DNA of 64,000 nt, from NCBI RefSeq assembly GCF_000485595.1, contig NW_014577114.1:513961-577960 (forward strand). The letters are read 5' to 3'. This document shows positions 25,207 to 36,352 of this stretch, in pieces. Each line of letters starts with the position of its first letter. The first letter of the stretch is position 1. The notes beneath the pieces are model-generated. The model was not told where the DNA came from and made no database searches. It saw only the letters and a list, made by a program, of their open reading frames with translations. The DNA is from Priapulus caudatus. Its lineage: Eukaryota; Priapulida; Priapulimorpha; Priapulimorphida; Priapulidae. The position numbers were made by a program, and so were the translations under genes.

Positions 25207-25208
<2 letters not shown>
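23526..25208. other. Intergenic/intronic, no gene seen
   Basis: AT-rich, with no supported gene or repeat. Confidence 0.5.

Positions 25209-25285
<77 letters not shown>
25209..25285. repeat. (AT)n microsatellite
   Basis: About 37 AT units. Confidence 0.95.
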
Positions 25286-25290
<5 letters not shown>

Positions 25291-26030
25291 CTTATATAGA
25301 TTATATGTCTATAACTGTCTTAGTGTGCTGATAATTCGTTCAACTGATCTATCGCTCAGAATAAGCACACGCGATACCGTTGGCGTCCGTCGTCTATCAG
25401 TCTGTCCTTTCGTGCGTCGTCATCAATACTGGTGGAATCACGGCTTGTCTAACCAGAGCACGTATATCTATAGATTCTAATTAGGAGTCTAATCATTTGT
25501 TTCTGTGCCAGATTTTTCTATGTTTAACCCCTAATTTTTCCCCCTAATGTTTCTATGGCACAGATTCTCCGGCACTGCTTCGCGAATATCCATTGGTGCG
25601 TGATAAGCAACTTATTTGCTGCGACATTGATTAATAGAGTGCAAATTCACGCGGGAACAGCTGCAAAGACAAACACATGTGGTTTTTCCGATGAAACCTT
25701 GCTGGATGGTGTGTTTACCACAATAAATTAATCATATATGCGTGCCTGAAATGAATGTCGAACATGATATTCACACGCCATGTACAGAATAATTCGTGTG
25801 AAAACACTCATGTGTTCATACACTCATGTCATGCATAGGTAAGTATCGTACTGTCTGTTATACACACTAGATTAATTAATTACGGCGTTCCTTATTATTA
25901 TCCCCGTTGTTTTGACATAATAATTATTGTCTAAGAATAATTAGCTATTGAGTTATTGAACTATTGCACGATCATATTATAATGTATTTTCTCCGCTTAT
26001 CTTGCCTTATCTTACGTTGTATTTTATCAT
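25286..26030. other. Intergenic/intronic, no gene seen
   Basis: No supported feature. Confidence 0.5.
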
Positions 26031-26065
26031 GAGCGTATAAAGAAGGTTGCCTTCTTTATACGCTC
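26031..26065. repeat. Perfect 16-bp hairpin with 3-nt loop
   Basis: GAGCGTATAAAGAAGG, loop TTG, then CCTTCTTTATACGCTC. Pairing extends a further five bases (ATCAT/TTGAT) with one mismatch. It lies just upstream of the CTCAC array. Confidence 0.85.
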
Positions 26066-26095
26066 TTGATTTGATCTTATCCCATTCTATATCAT

Positions 26096-26275
26096 TCTAT
26101 CTCACCTCACCTCACCTCACCTCACCTCACCTCACCTCACCTCACCTCACCTCACCTCACCTCACCTCACCTCACCTCACCTCACCTCACCTCATCTCAC
26201 CTCACCTCACCTCACCTCACCTCACCTCACCTCACCTCACCTCACCTCATCTCATCTCATCTCATCTCAGCTCAG
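26096..26275. repeat. (CTCAC)n pentanucleotide satellite
   Basis: About 35 units of CTCAC, with CTCAT and CTCAG variants toward the 3' end, framed by CTTAT-type degenerate units on both sides. Confidence 0.95.
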
Positions 26276-27189
26276 CTCAGTCTTTTTTTTTCTCGCCTAA
26301 TCTTGTCTTATCTTATCATGCGATAATTTGTTATATTTGCTTGTCTTAGGTTGGTTACCTTATTTTACATTTTAATATAGTTATTAATTTATAAAACTGA
26401 AAAAATTAATTATGGCACGATGCCCTAATGCAAGCGATGTAATATCAAGTTCTACGGTCGTGTTACGCTTAGAACGTGCGATTTGAGCATGCGCAGTCGG
26501 TGAACTAATTTCATGTACGTGTGAAAATGTCGGTGCGCAATTAAAGTAACTGTCCATAAATTGTCCGTTCAGCGGGAGTCTGTGACCTACAGAGCTCTGA
26601 CGATGAGTGCGAAAAGCAAGAGTTATTGATCCGTTCTAGTGCTACCCACGCTGTTAGTTTGACGATAGCGTGAGTGTAAGGCGTTAGTATAATTCTGGTC
26701 GGAAGAGCTTTAAATTTAAACCTGTAAATTCTTTTTCGCGTTCACCAAGTCTACCGGTGAAATAGCGTACGCGTCCTCGACACTCAAAACGAGAACCATC
26801 AGCGGATACACATTTGCGACGTTTAGCGCGTTAGGGCAGCGCTTAACTTACTATTGATCTCAGCGCTACCCAGCGCTACAGGCAAGGTGTCTAATATCCC
26901 CATTTGTCGTCGTAAGCAATGCCGCCCATAGCGAATGCATCCATCGCTAACATGTACTGGGAGCGCGTATCGGATTCTTGATGTCGAGAGCAGGTTTCAT
27001 GTCAAACCATGTTACATATTTAGCGAGAAGCTGTGGCGCCAGCGTGAGGTCCACGTGTAGTAAATACGTGGCGGTTCGATAGCGACGTCTAGCAGATCCG
27101 GCACTGCTGGCGGGGATTCGCCTGGATTGCCAGCGTGATGCCGGTCACATCCTTTGAACAGAAACATCTACAGGAAATGCAGATTTAAC

Positions 27190-27192
<3 letters not shown>
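26276..27192. other. Intergenic/intronic, no gene seen
   Basis: The part from 26.75 to 27.15 kb is somewhat richer in CpG, but no frame or splice-bounded exon was recognised. Confidence 0.4.
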
Positions 27193-27229
<37 letters not shown>

Positions 27230-27330
27230 GTGTGCGTGCGTGTGCGCGCGTGTGTGCGTGCGCGCGTGTGCGTGTGTGTGTGTGTGTGCGTGTGCGTGCG
27301 TGCGTGTGCGTGTGTGTGTGTGTGCGCGCG
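27193..27330. repeat. (TG)n/(TGCG)n microsatellite
   Basis: TG repeats interspersed with GCGTGC. Simple sequence. Confidence 0.95.
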
Positions 27331-28760
27331 ATTTTTACTGGCACTCATGTACCAAAAAATGTAGCCATGCCAAGCTAGCAGATTCTCAGCGCGTACTTAC
27401 ATCACCGCACTAGATTACCTCCGAGAAGTTTCACGCGACTTATACTTTTATATAACATTATCGGATATCATATTTGATATTAACGTCATGTAAGTGACGT
27501 AAAATAGTAATAACGTAATAATCGCAATAATAATTGTGGTAACGTAATATCCATACAAATACAGTAATATCTTATTTATCCAGACGATCAGCAAAACATA
27601 CATGTTAGTTGATGATTAATAGTAGTAGTATTAGTGGAACGGAAAAACACGCTAAAATGGCTCAATTATGTCATACATTAGTTGGTCTTACCTGTCTACA
27701 TATACGAAACTGTTCATTATTTAAGAGGCACACAAATTATGTAGAACTGGTTATAGTTAATACGCGCTAGAAATAGTAATGTTTTATATTATGCACACGA
27801 AATGTGTGCAATTTGCATTTTTCACATTAGAAACGTGAAACTTTGCACACATGCATTTCTTGGGTTTTTAAAGATGTTCTGATACAGTACCAGTTAGGAC
27901 AGATATGTGAAACTATGCGCTCATGCACTACTTGGATTTCCAAAGATTCCCTGAAGTGGTGCCCTTTATGCAGCGTCACCTGGTGGAAAGGAGCACATAG
28001 TTGATGACATATTGCAATGCGCCACTTTTTTTGAGCTTTGGCTATAGCATTAACAATATTTATCGAATTAGGACCATTAATAACAAAAAATGATTCACAT
28101 ATATCTAAATCTATGCGATAAAGCGAACTCTATAAAGTAAAATCAAATTTGAAATCTTTTATTTTGAAGCAAAAAACAGCTACAGGACAACAGGACAAAG
28201 ATAACAGGAACTTTGACACTTGGTTGTTATTTGAAATGACCGATATCATACGTTATTGTGTACATGAGCATATCATACATCAGAATATTCATTATTTATT
28301 CCCTTTCCCCTAGATCGGGTCCAAAACAAATTTCGTTTAGTTATGAGTATATTTCTCTTCTAAGTACTAATCCAATGCTATGTCTATCCATGTGTTGTCC
28401 GTAAATGTGAGTGAGCATTGCTGCAGGTGGAACCAATATGTACCACAGATTGTCATCCTCAAATGCGCAGTTGTTAACTGAGCGCAAAGTAAACACGTGA
28501 GTTCACAAGTTGGATGGGACCACTTTTTCGGTTATTTTTATTATGATTATGTATTCTATTTTCCGTGAATGTCTCACACACAGCATTCGCAAGTCACTAG
28601 ACAGCTGAACTATTATCAAGAATACATGAATAAATAGGAATATGACTCGCTCGAAACATGAAAACTCAACATTTGCATGCCTTAATTTACCTATAATATA
28701 TTTCGTTAAACGCAATGAAAGGTACAAGGTGCAAAAGTACCAGACGAAAGTACCAGGTAA
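27331..28760. other. Intergenic/intronic, no gene seen
   Basis: AT-rich. A phrase (GTGAAACT(T/A)TGC, GCA(T/C)TTCTTGG) is partly repeated near 27835 and 27907, suggesting an old local duplication. No coding signal. Confidence 0.45.
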
Positions 28761-29269
28761 TTACCTCCGCCAAGAGGAGGAGGCAGGAGGTTATGTTTTC
28801 ACCGGCGTGTGTTTGTTGGTTTGTGGGTTTGTGGGTTTGTGTACAGCCTAACTGAAAAAGTTGCATGGCACGTTATGTGTCCATCCACCATATTTGTTCA
28901 GGATAGGTTCAGAGAATCCGGCCTAACTTAGGGATATAGGAATAAGAGATTTTTGGTGTGATACCGGAACGCATTATGTAATTGAATTAATTAATTAAAT
29001 TTTTACATATATGTCAGAAATGGGGTAACTAGAATTGATTATACATTTTTGGTGGTGGATCCGGATCTGCAATTCAATTATAAATTTTCAGGAAGCATTG
29101 TCGAAATTGTGGTAACGTTAGAATTGATTGCATTTTTGTGGTGATCCGGATCCAATTAATTATATAGGATTTTATAAATTAATTAATAAAAATTCTTCGA
29201 CAGTGAGAGAATGTGAGGGCGTGAGGCTGGCCGTTGGAGGAGGTCTGGTGCTCTCCGCGAGTGCTCTAG
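28761..29269 (+). mobile_element. Non-autonomous Helentron-like element (copy 3)
   Basis: Starts TTACCTCCGCCAAGAGG...GGTTATGTTTTCACCGG and ends with GGAGGTCTGGTGCTCTCCGC and GAGTGCTCTAG at 29269. Interior phrases (AGCCTAACT, GTTCAGGATAGG, GAATTGATTA, GATCCGGATCC) match the first 370 bp of the autonomous element at 43824. It is 509 bp with no coding capacity and appears to be a deletion derivative using the same termini. Confidence 0.8.
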
Positions 29270-29445
29270 GTTACCAAATGATTGGATAGGATTGGACAGA
29301 CGGACGACCGGATCGGGACGACGGACGCCATGCCACCAGTAGATGAAGATCCGAGATTTGCCTACTTACTATTTTACTTTTGTACCACGGACTGGACATG
29401 TCGTCTGTGTACTGGGGAATAGCAACTTGGATCTGACCGTTTCAA

Positions 29446-30780
29446 CTATCGATGGATGGATGGATTGTAAGCTGGGAGTGGATTGGATGGATGATGGATG
29501 GATGGGATGGATGGATGGATGGATGGAGTGATGATCGATGGATGGAGTGATGGATGGATTTAGGCTGGATTGGATGGATGGATGGGATGGTGATGGATGA
29601 ATGGATGAGATGGAGTGGATCGGAGTGATGGGATGGAGGGTATGGAGTGGATGAATGGGATGGATGGATGGATGGATGGAGTGGATGATGGATGGGATGG
29701 ATAGGCCACTCGTGGACGCGATGGCTTGAATGATGGATGGATGGATGGAGTGGATTGGCATGGATGGAGTGGGATGGATGGGATGGAGTGGATGGATGGA
29801 TGCATTGGATGGATCGGATGAATGGATGAATTGGATGGATGATGGAGTAGATGGGATGGACTTGGGATGGATGGCTGGATGAACTGGATGGATGATGGAG
29901 TGGACTGGATGTGGATGGATGGATGGATGCGATGGATGGAATTGATGGGATGGAGGTGAAGTGGATGATTGATGATGGAGTGGATGGAGTTGAGAGTGCT
30001 GGACTGGATGGATGGGATGGATGGATGGATGGATGGATGGCTGGATGGATGGATGGATGGAGTGGACGGACGGGACGACGAGCGGACGGAGCGGACGACC
30101 GGACGGACGGACGGACGGAGCGCGACGAGGCGGGACAGCAACAGGCCGGAGGCGAACGACGGACGAACGACGGACGGACGGACGGACGGACGGACGACGG
30201 ACGAATGGCTGTATGGATAGATGGATGGAATGGCTGGATGGGAGTGATGGATGGGTGGGGTGGGTCGGTTGGGTCGTTGGGTGCGTGGGTGGGGTGGAGT
30301 GATGAGTGTGAGTGAGTGATGGATGGAGGATGGAGATGGAGATGGAGTGGAGAGTGATGGATGGATGGATGGAGTGGAGATGGATGGATGGATGGATGAT
30401 GGATGGATGGATTGGATGGAGATCTGGATGGATGGCCGGAGATGGCGATGGATGGATGGATGGATGGATGGATGGAGTGGATGGATGGATGGGATGATGG
30501 ATGGATGGATGGATGGATGGATGATGGATGATGGATTGTTGATGTTTGATTGATGGATGGAGATGGATGGATGGATTAATGATGGATGGATGGATGGATG
30601 GATGGATGGATGATGGATGGATGGATGGATGATGGATGGAATGGGAATGAAGATGAATGGATGAATGGATGGATGGATGGATGGATAGGATGGATTGATA
30701 GAGGATGGATGGATGGACGCACGGACGAAAGGACGAAGCGGACGGCCAGCCAGATCGATGGATAAATTACGATGATACGA
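29446..30780. repeat. GGAT-type tetranucleotide satellite
   Basis: About 1.3 kb of GGAT/GGATGGAT units with GGAC, GGCT and GGAGT variants. A block of ACGGACGGACG at 30100-30200 and a GTGGGT block near 30250 mark local homogenisation. Long open frames (Met/Asp/Gly/Trp on plus, Ser/Ile/His/Pro on minus) are artefacts. Confidence 0.95.
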
Positions 30781-30792
30781 TGATGGATAGAG

Positions 30793-30799
30793 TAGGAAA

Positions 30800-30833
<34 letters not shown>

Positions 30834-31372
30834 AATAGATAGGATATGTGAGGTATTAGTAGGAGATATATTAGATAGGATTAGATAGAGTAGATAAATT
30901 AAATAGATAGATAGGATCAGATAGTAGATAGATACGATTAGATAGATAGATAGATAGATAGATAAGTAGGAGGGTGGGATAGATAAGATAGATGTAGATA
31001 GATAGATCGATAGATAGATAGATAGGATAGGTAGATATCTAGATAGGGATAGATAGATCAGATAATAGACTAAGAAAATAAGATAGATAAATAGATAGAT
31101 AGAGTAGATACGATAGGATAAGATAGATAGGATAGAATAGATAGATTGGAAAAAATTTAGATAGATAGATGATAGTATGAGATAGACTAGATAGAGTAGA
31201 TAAGATAATAGATAGGAGTGAGATAGATTAGATAGTAGATAGTAGATAGATAGATGAGAGAGAGTAGATAGATAGATAGATTAGATAGATAGAGCGACCG
31301 ACTGCTAGGTAGATAGATATAAAGACAGACACGGACAGACAGGCAGACAGATGGACAGTCAGATAGATAGAT
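30793..31372. repeat. GATA-type tetranucleotide satellite
   Basis: Imperfect GATA/TAGA units over 580 bp, ending in GACA-type units at about 31325-31350. It directly follows the GGAT satellite. Confidence 0.95.
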
Positions 31373-32398
31373 AGTTTGTGAGAGAGGAGAGAGGTTATTG
31401 GAAGGGAGAATCCGACTCAATACAGGGATCGGTCATGTAATTTCATTATTTAGGATATATGGCATTTCGTAAACTTGCTTCGCTGTTAGCATTCAGGATT
31501 TTCATAGCGTACGTCTAGCACGCCAATAAATATCCATGGACGCCACTGAGTAATAATATTCCCACAAAGACTTTGGGTATTTTGTCAGATTCTAATGCAC
31601 GCACAAAATGATCCATTGTGATACCTGGCCCATTTTTAACCCGAATTTTTGTTTGTGTGTTCGGCTTTCTCTGAATTACCATTACGACAACAAAAATGTA
31701 ATGATTACGTTAAAAGGAATGATTATTGGCACTGTGTACAAAATTTGATGTACAGTCAAACACCCGCGGTATAAGAGACATAGATTTTTGCCAAGTAGCC
31801 TAACATGTTCTTATATTAACCCGTGCTCTACTGAAAAATTAGCTTGCAACAACGGTTCTTAAATAAGGTTCTTAATTGTTTCCTACTTTTAATGAGTACC
31901 TAGCTGATACCGGGCGCTACGCGCGGCTTTAGTGACTGGTGATGGCATGTGTTACCCAGTACAAGTAGTGTTAGTGTGTAAGGGTTATATGGAGATGTTA
32001 GATTGTTGCAGCATGTATTGTTATTTTTATGGTTGAGTATGTCAATACATACTACATGGCTACATATTATACACGGTAAACATTTCCATTTGTTTGGGCG
32101 CAAGTACACAGTGAAATCAGACACAACGGGGCGGGGGAGAACGAAAACAAAGGAGTACGAGGCACACAAATGTAAAATATTGATGCTATGTAGGAACTAC
32201 TGGTTGACCGATACGGACTCGCGAGAGAGTTGAGAATAGATATGATTTTTTATTTTTGCGAGGCTGAATGTGTGGTGCTATAGTAGAGCTGGCAATGTGT
32301 TGACCCGCGGTGGGAGATCTTCAGGCGCTGATGTTCTTAATCAGGAGCGTGTTAAATTTATGGCGGGAGTGTCTTACTGGGTGAGTTATGATATTAAT

Positions 32399-32524
32399 CC
32401 TGCTGTTGGGGGCACTATGCTGCTGATAGTGTTGCTGAGGACAGAATAGTGGCCCGAGCGGTAGCGAGGGCCACTTATTCCTTCGCCAAAGAAACTATGC
32501 GAGCATAGTGCCCCCAACAGCAGG
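32399..32524. repeat. Perfect 23-bp inverted repeat (nested foldback)
   Basis: The 23-nt arm CCTGCTGTTGGGGGCACTAT(GCT) pairs exactly with AGCATAGTGCCCCCAACAGC(AGG). Within the loop a second pair occurs (GAATAGTGGCCC and GGGCCACTTATTC), giving a cruciform-like nested structure. Possibly a separate miniature element inserted in the Tigger-like element. Confidence 0.85.
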
Positions 32525-32700
32525 CATTTAATGTTTTTAGTGGCATCACATGACTAATGCATCTAGCTTGTCATGCGTTTACCTTCCTTTATGACACCCT
32601 AATTGCCCGGTGCATTCGATGTATACAAAACGCAAGGTGGCTTACGGGTACGGTAGGCCGTGCGTGCGGGGGGGGGACGGGGGCGTGAAGCCCCTTTTGG

Positions 32701-32777
32701 CTGGATTAGGGTTAGGGTTAGGATTAGGGTTAGGGTTAAGGTTTACGGTTATGGTTAGGGTTAGGTTTTAGGGTTAC
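32701..32777. repeat. Interstitial TTAGGG telomere-type repeats
   Basis: GGATTAGGGTTAGGGTTAGG and further GGGTTAGGGTT units with degenerate members (TTACGG, TTATGG, TTAAGG) over about 75 bp. It matches the ancestral animal telomere repeat on the plus strand. Confidence 0.85.
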
Positions 32778-33534
32778 AAGGTGTAGGGTAATCTAGCAAA
32801 TCTAGAGACGTCTGCGTATGGAATTTTATTTCCCGGGGAGTTATGGGCGTAGTGGTGTGGGAAGATCGTGCGCGCGAGCACGCCGGCCATCTTTGTCTCG
32901 TTAAGTAATGAGCAGCGAGAGATTACTCCCTTAACGCCCGTACAGCCTCGAGACATTTAAGGATACGCTACCGGACCGCAGTATTCCACTGCCGTAGACA
33001 GAAACGCATCGACACAACACAATCGCCATTTGAATCCCAATAAGTCTTGCGTGGCGCGCGCAGGACGCAGAGGAGATTCGTGACGATAAACACAACTGCG
33101 TTAGTAATAACAATGCGTCGCGGCAAGCGATAGTGCCCGCTAAGGCTGGGCTCAAGTGCTAGTGCTAACGCGTTCATAATGCCTGCTGCGTTATCCAATG
33201 AGAATTGGCAGCGATTACTCACAGTCATGGGCCACTAATGTACAATAATGCAGTACTGTATCTCAAATAACAATTGCCAGGCGTGCGTGGCATTGGTTAT
33301 TGTTGAAGCCATTGGCATGCATTGTGATTGACATTTGTTATTGGCATCGATATTGTTGGCTCGTCTTTTTTTATTTTACCTGTGTTTCTTTTAAGTCTTG
33401 CATCTGCCATGGAAAATTAAGAACCTACTTTAAAATCTTAGCCTAAAACAGGTTCTTATGTAAAGGGGTCTAAATGGGAAATTTTAGCCTAACATGTTCT
33501 TAAAATCTATGTTCTTATACGCGGGTTTTTACTG

Positions 33535-34365
33535 TATACTCACTTTTTCATGCTACCTTATTTCATTGAAGCGCATTTGTGTTTTATTTTCGGATATCAG
33601 TCATAAATCTGCATTCATGTATATGCTCATAAAACTACGTCAGCAAATTCATTTCCTTCGAAATCATGTAGTGCACATATTTTTGCTTAATTTCGTAATG
33701 CAATCAAATCTTAGAGGCACGCGCATGCCCAAAGGCACACACGTACACGTTTAAAGATTGCTACGTTGCATGTTTACTTATTTATTTATTTATTTTTTTT
33801 GCCACGAGTATACTCGTGTTTCACGGCCGTGCGTTTTGCAGGTTCGAACGAGTATACTCGTGTTTCGCGTTGAACGTGTTAAATACTAATGATTTAATTC
33901 TACCTTAGCAAATCGCGATTATCCAAGCCACAGATCATTACTTGTATTATTACTAGAAAGCGCTATTTCTACGATTGTGGATTAAAATTTATATTAATAT
34001 TTTATTAATATTATAATATATTTAAATTAATAATATATTTATTATTAATATTTAAGATTATAACCATTAAGATGAGTGGTTCATATTTTAATTGTGATAT
34101 AGCATCTGTACATGAGCGATGAATGTCGTTGCAGCTACAATTTCGGCAAGTCTGCTTCATTTCCGTTCTAAAGACATGATGGAATCAATAACCATTCTTC
34201 TGGTTGCTGTTAGTTGCTGTCCATCCCTCACTTTCATTAACCTCTAGCTTTAGCGTACTACTTTATAATATAACAGATTGTAACACACGTCCCTGTAATT
34301 AGGAGAGTATTATCGTGGTGCACTGTTTGGTGTACTGTATTTCAGCTTCATATTTCTTAAAACAC
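33535..34365. repeat. Intergenic with two CGAGTATACTCG palindromes
   Basis: The 12-bp palindrome CGAGTATACTCG followed by TGTTTC occurs twice, near 33804 and 33849, about 45 bp apart. The intervening sequence is CpG-rich (CACGGCCGTGCG). The rest is AT-rich with a TTAATATTAATATT patch near 34000. No gene seen. Confidence 0.6.
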
Positions 34366-34600
34366 ACTGTGTATGGTGGCCCACTGTTATAATACATAAA
34401 CATTTTTATATATACCATACACACGTCCATAGACCATATACCATAGACCATATACCATAGACCATATACACGTCGAAGACTTGTGATAAACTATTATAAC
34501 ACTGGGCCACCATACTCAGCGGTATATATGGTTATGTTTATGTATTATAGCAGTCACTGTGGGCCACGTCGAAGGCTTGTGATATATATCTATTCATTTT
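34366..34600. repeat. Inverted repeat enclosing a 14-bp tandem repeat
   Basis: Three tandem copies of CCATAGACCATATA lie near 34432-34473. They are bracketed by GGCCCACTGTTATAATACAT (about 34378) and its imperfect complement ATGTATTATAGCAGTCACTG (about 34541). The phrases CACGTCGAAG(A/G)CTTGTGATA also repeat directly (34469 and 34566). It looks like a decayed foldback element. Confidence 0.6.
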
Positions 34601-36344
34601 TAAATGATGTAAACAAATGCAGTTATGAATGAATTTTTAATAACTAGAAATAATTAAAATTTGTTTTTCGGGAGAATAGTATAAAGAACCAATAGCAAAC
34701 TATGTAAATTTACCATGCAACGTCATGACTTTAGAATTATTGTATAAGTATGGGTCACGATTTTTGACTATACAGACTACAAAATTCGAAGCTATTTTGC
34801 AAGTTTGATGTACTATCGTGCATTTTGCTGCCACTGTACGGGAATGACATATGCAAAGACAGTGGCAAACATCGTGCCATGAACAATTTGTACGTGTAAA
34901 ATGGTTTATAATGCAGACAATACCCAATCTACGCGTATATATATGTCAACACGACCACATGCACGTATTCGCCTATATACTTGTCAATCATATGTCAGTA
35001 CTGTATATTAGATTATAGAAGAAATCGATTACGGTAGCAGTCGAACAATGGAGCTATATTTTCTACTTGCTTATAATATGACAACAATTCCTGTGTATTT
35101 TGCAAAAATCGCATCTCCGTGTTTATGTAAGTGTGTGTGCGTCCGTCCGTCCGTCTACCCGTCTGTGTGTATGAAGCTGATGAACCTAGATGAATCATCA
35201 TCAACGGTCAGGCCTATGCTGTATGAAGGAAGTGATCGCTCTGCATTACCCTTTTCATATCCGTCATTTGGACTTATTTGGCTTCGTGTTCGCTGCGTGA
35301 GTGATAGAATCAGCAGCTTGCTCACCTGCGGCTTCATAATGAAGCTGCATTACAACCCTATCGTGCCAATCCTTGGTTTAGAGAGACACTGAGCCTCTGC
35401 TAATACCCCAGGAAACATCTGCCCGCATGTTTACACGTTGGGGACAATGTTCTTAACCATGACGCCTGCCTAGTTATAGTAGCAGCATATCTGTGGACAT
35501 GGAGTATGACGGTGAGTGGGTGTTAATATATTACTATATTCATCGGGTATATCGATAGATATTTATGCACATATTTTCACGCTCGACAGATAATGAATCA
35601 AGCTGGCATAATAAAATCTCAATGGCAAGCACAACTATGACTGAGTGATGGGAATCTAAAACAAACAACAGGCTATTAGTATAAATGTCACTGATTCGAT
35701 AGATGTGGAGTATTTGTCCTGTCTGGTCAGCGCTGAATACCAATAGATGAGAGAACTGATGAAGACATCCAGACCGTTTCGAGAAAGGAAGAGAAGTCTT
35801 TAGTGCCACGAAGCCGGTGTGAATTATAACAAAACTCTCAATAGAGAACAATGCAATAATACTGTTTCAACTACTACTGCATTTATTAGACACCCTGAGA
35901 GTCACGACCATAACATCAAATAATCTGCAAACCTTGAGCAGCAGAGGTTTGCGAAATATGTTCAAAGTCAGATGATCACAGGAGATCGCCAACAAAACTC
36001 TGGCAAAGAAGAAATCTGGGCCCTTTCACCAAATAAATTGCGGAGAATAGTTGGAAATAGACTCTTCTCCGAACAAATAACACCATGCAACATCACGCAT
36101 TGGTGCCTGCAATAGAATCATTCAGGAGTCAGAAAGCCCAGCCACACAATGATACCATGAAATAGATTTTTTTAAGAACAAATGAAAATGGTTCGAGCCA
36201 GTTGTGAAAAACTAAGGGATATCGCACAGAACCCAGCCAGAAACAGGGGTGTTGCTGAAACCCGCTACTCCCCAGAGAGCCAGAACTGTGAATTATGTAT
36301 GTATGACTTATCGCGACACTGTAATTATATGCGCCATTGGATTA
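34601..36344. other. Intergenic, no gene seen
   Basis: Open frames up to 114 codons (35048-35392) show no recognised domain. 35860-36340 has a more even base composition than its surroundings and could be an old TE body, but nothing was identified. Confidence 0.4.
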
Positions 36345-36352
36345 CGTGTTCC

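Larger units (their letters stand above)
31753..33534. mobile_element. TA-flanked Tigger/pogo-like element, non-autonomous
   Basis: The left end CAGTCAAACACCCGCGGTAT and the complement of the right end, CAGTAAAAACCCGCGTATAA, form terminal inverted repeats of about 40 bp. They include AGAACATAGATTTT and AGCCTAACATGTTCTTA further in. Each end is flanked by TA (31751-31752 and 33535-33536), the target duplication of the Tc1/mariner superfamily; the CAGT..AAACCCGCGTATA style is pogo/Tigger-like. No transposase frame is visible. The 1.78 kb body carries a foldback (32399-32524) and telomere-type repeats (32701-32777). Confidence 0.75.

Noticed and set aside
29369-30553. Long open frames on both strands (up to 193 codons)
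   Set aside because: Products of GGAT repeats (Met-Asp-Gly-Trp or Ser-Ile-His-Pro); not protein-coding.
29446-31372. CRISPR-like regular array
   Set aside because: Units are 4 bp without unique spacers; it is a eukaryotic tetranucleotide satellite.
33835-33865. Possible tRNA B box (GGTTCGAAC)
   Set aside because: No A box at the right distance and no cloverleaf arms; the sequence is part of a palindrome pair.
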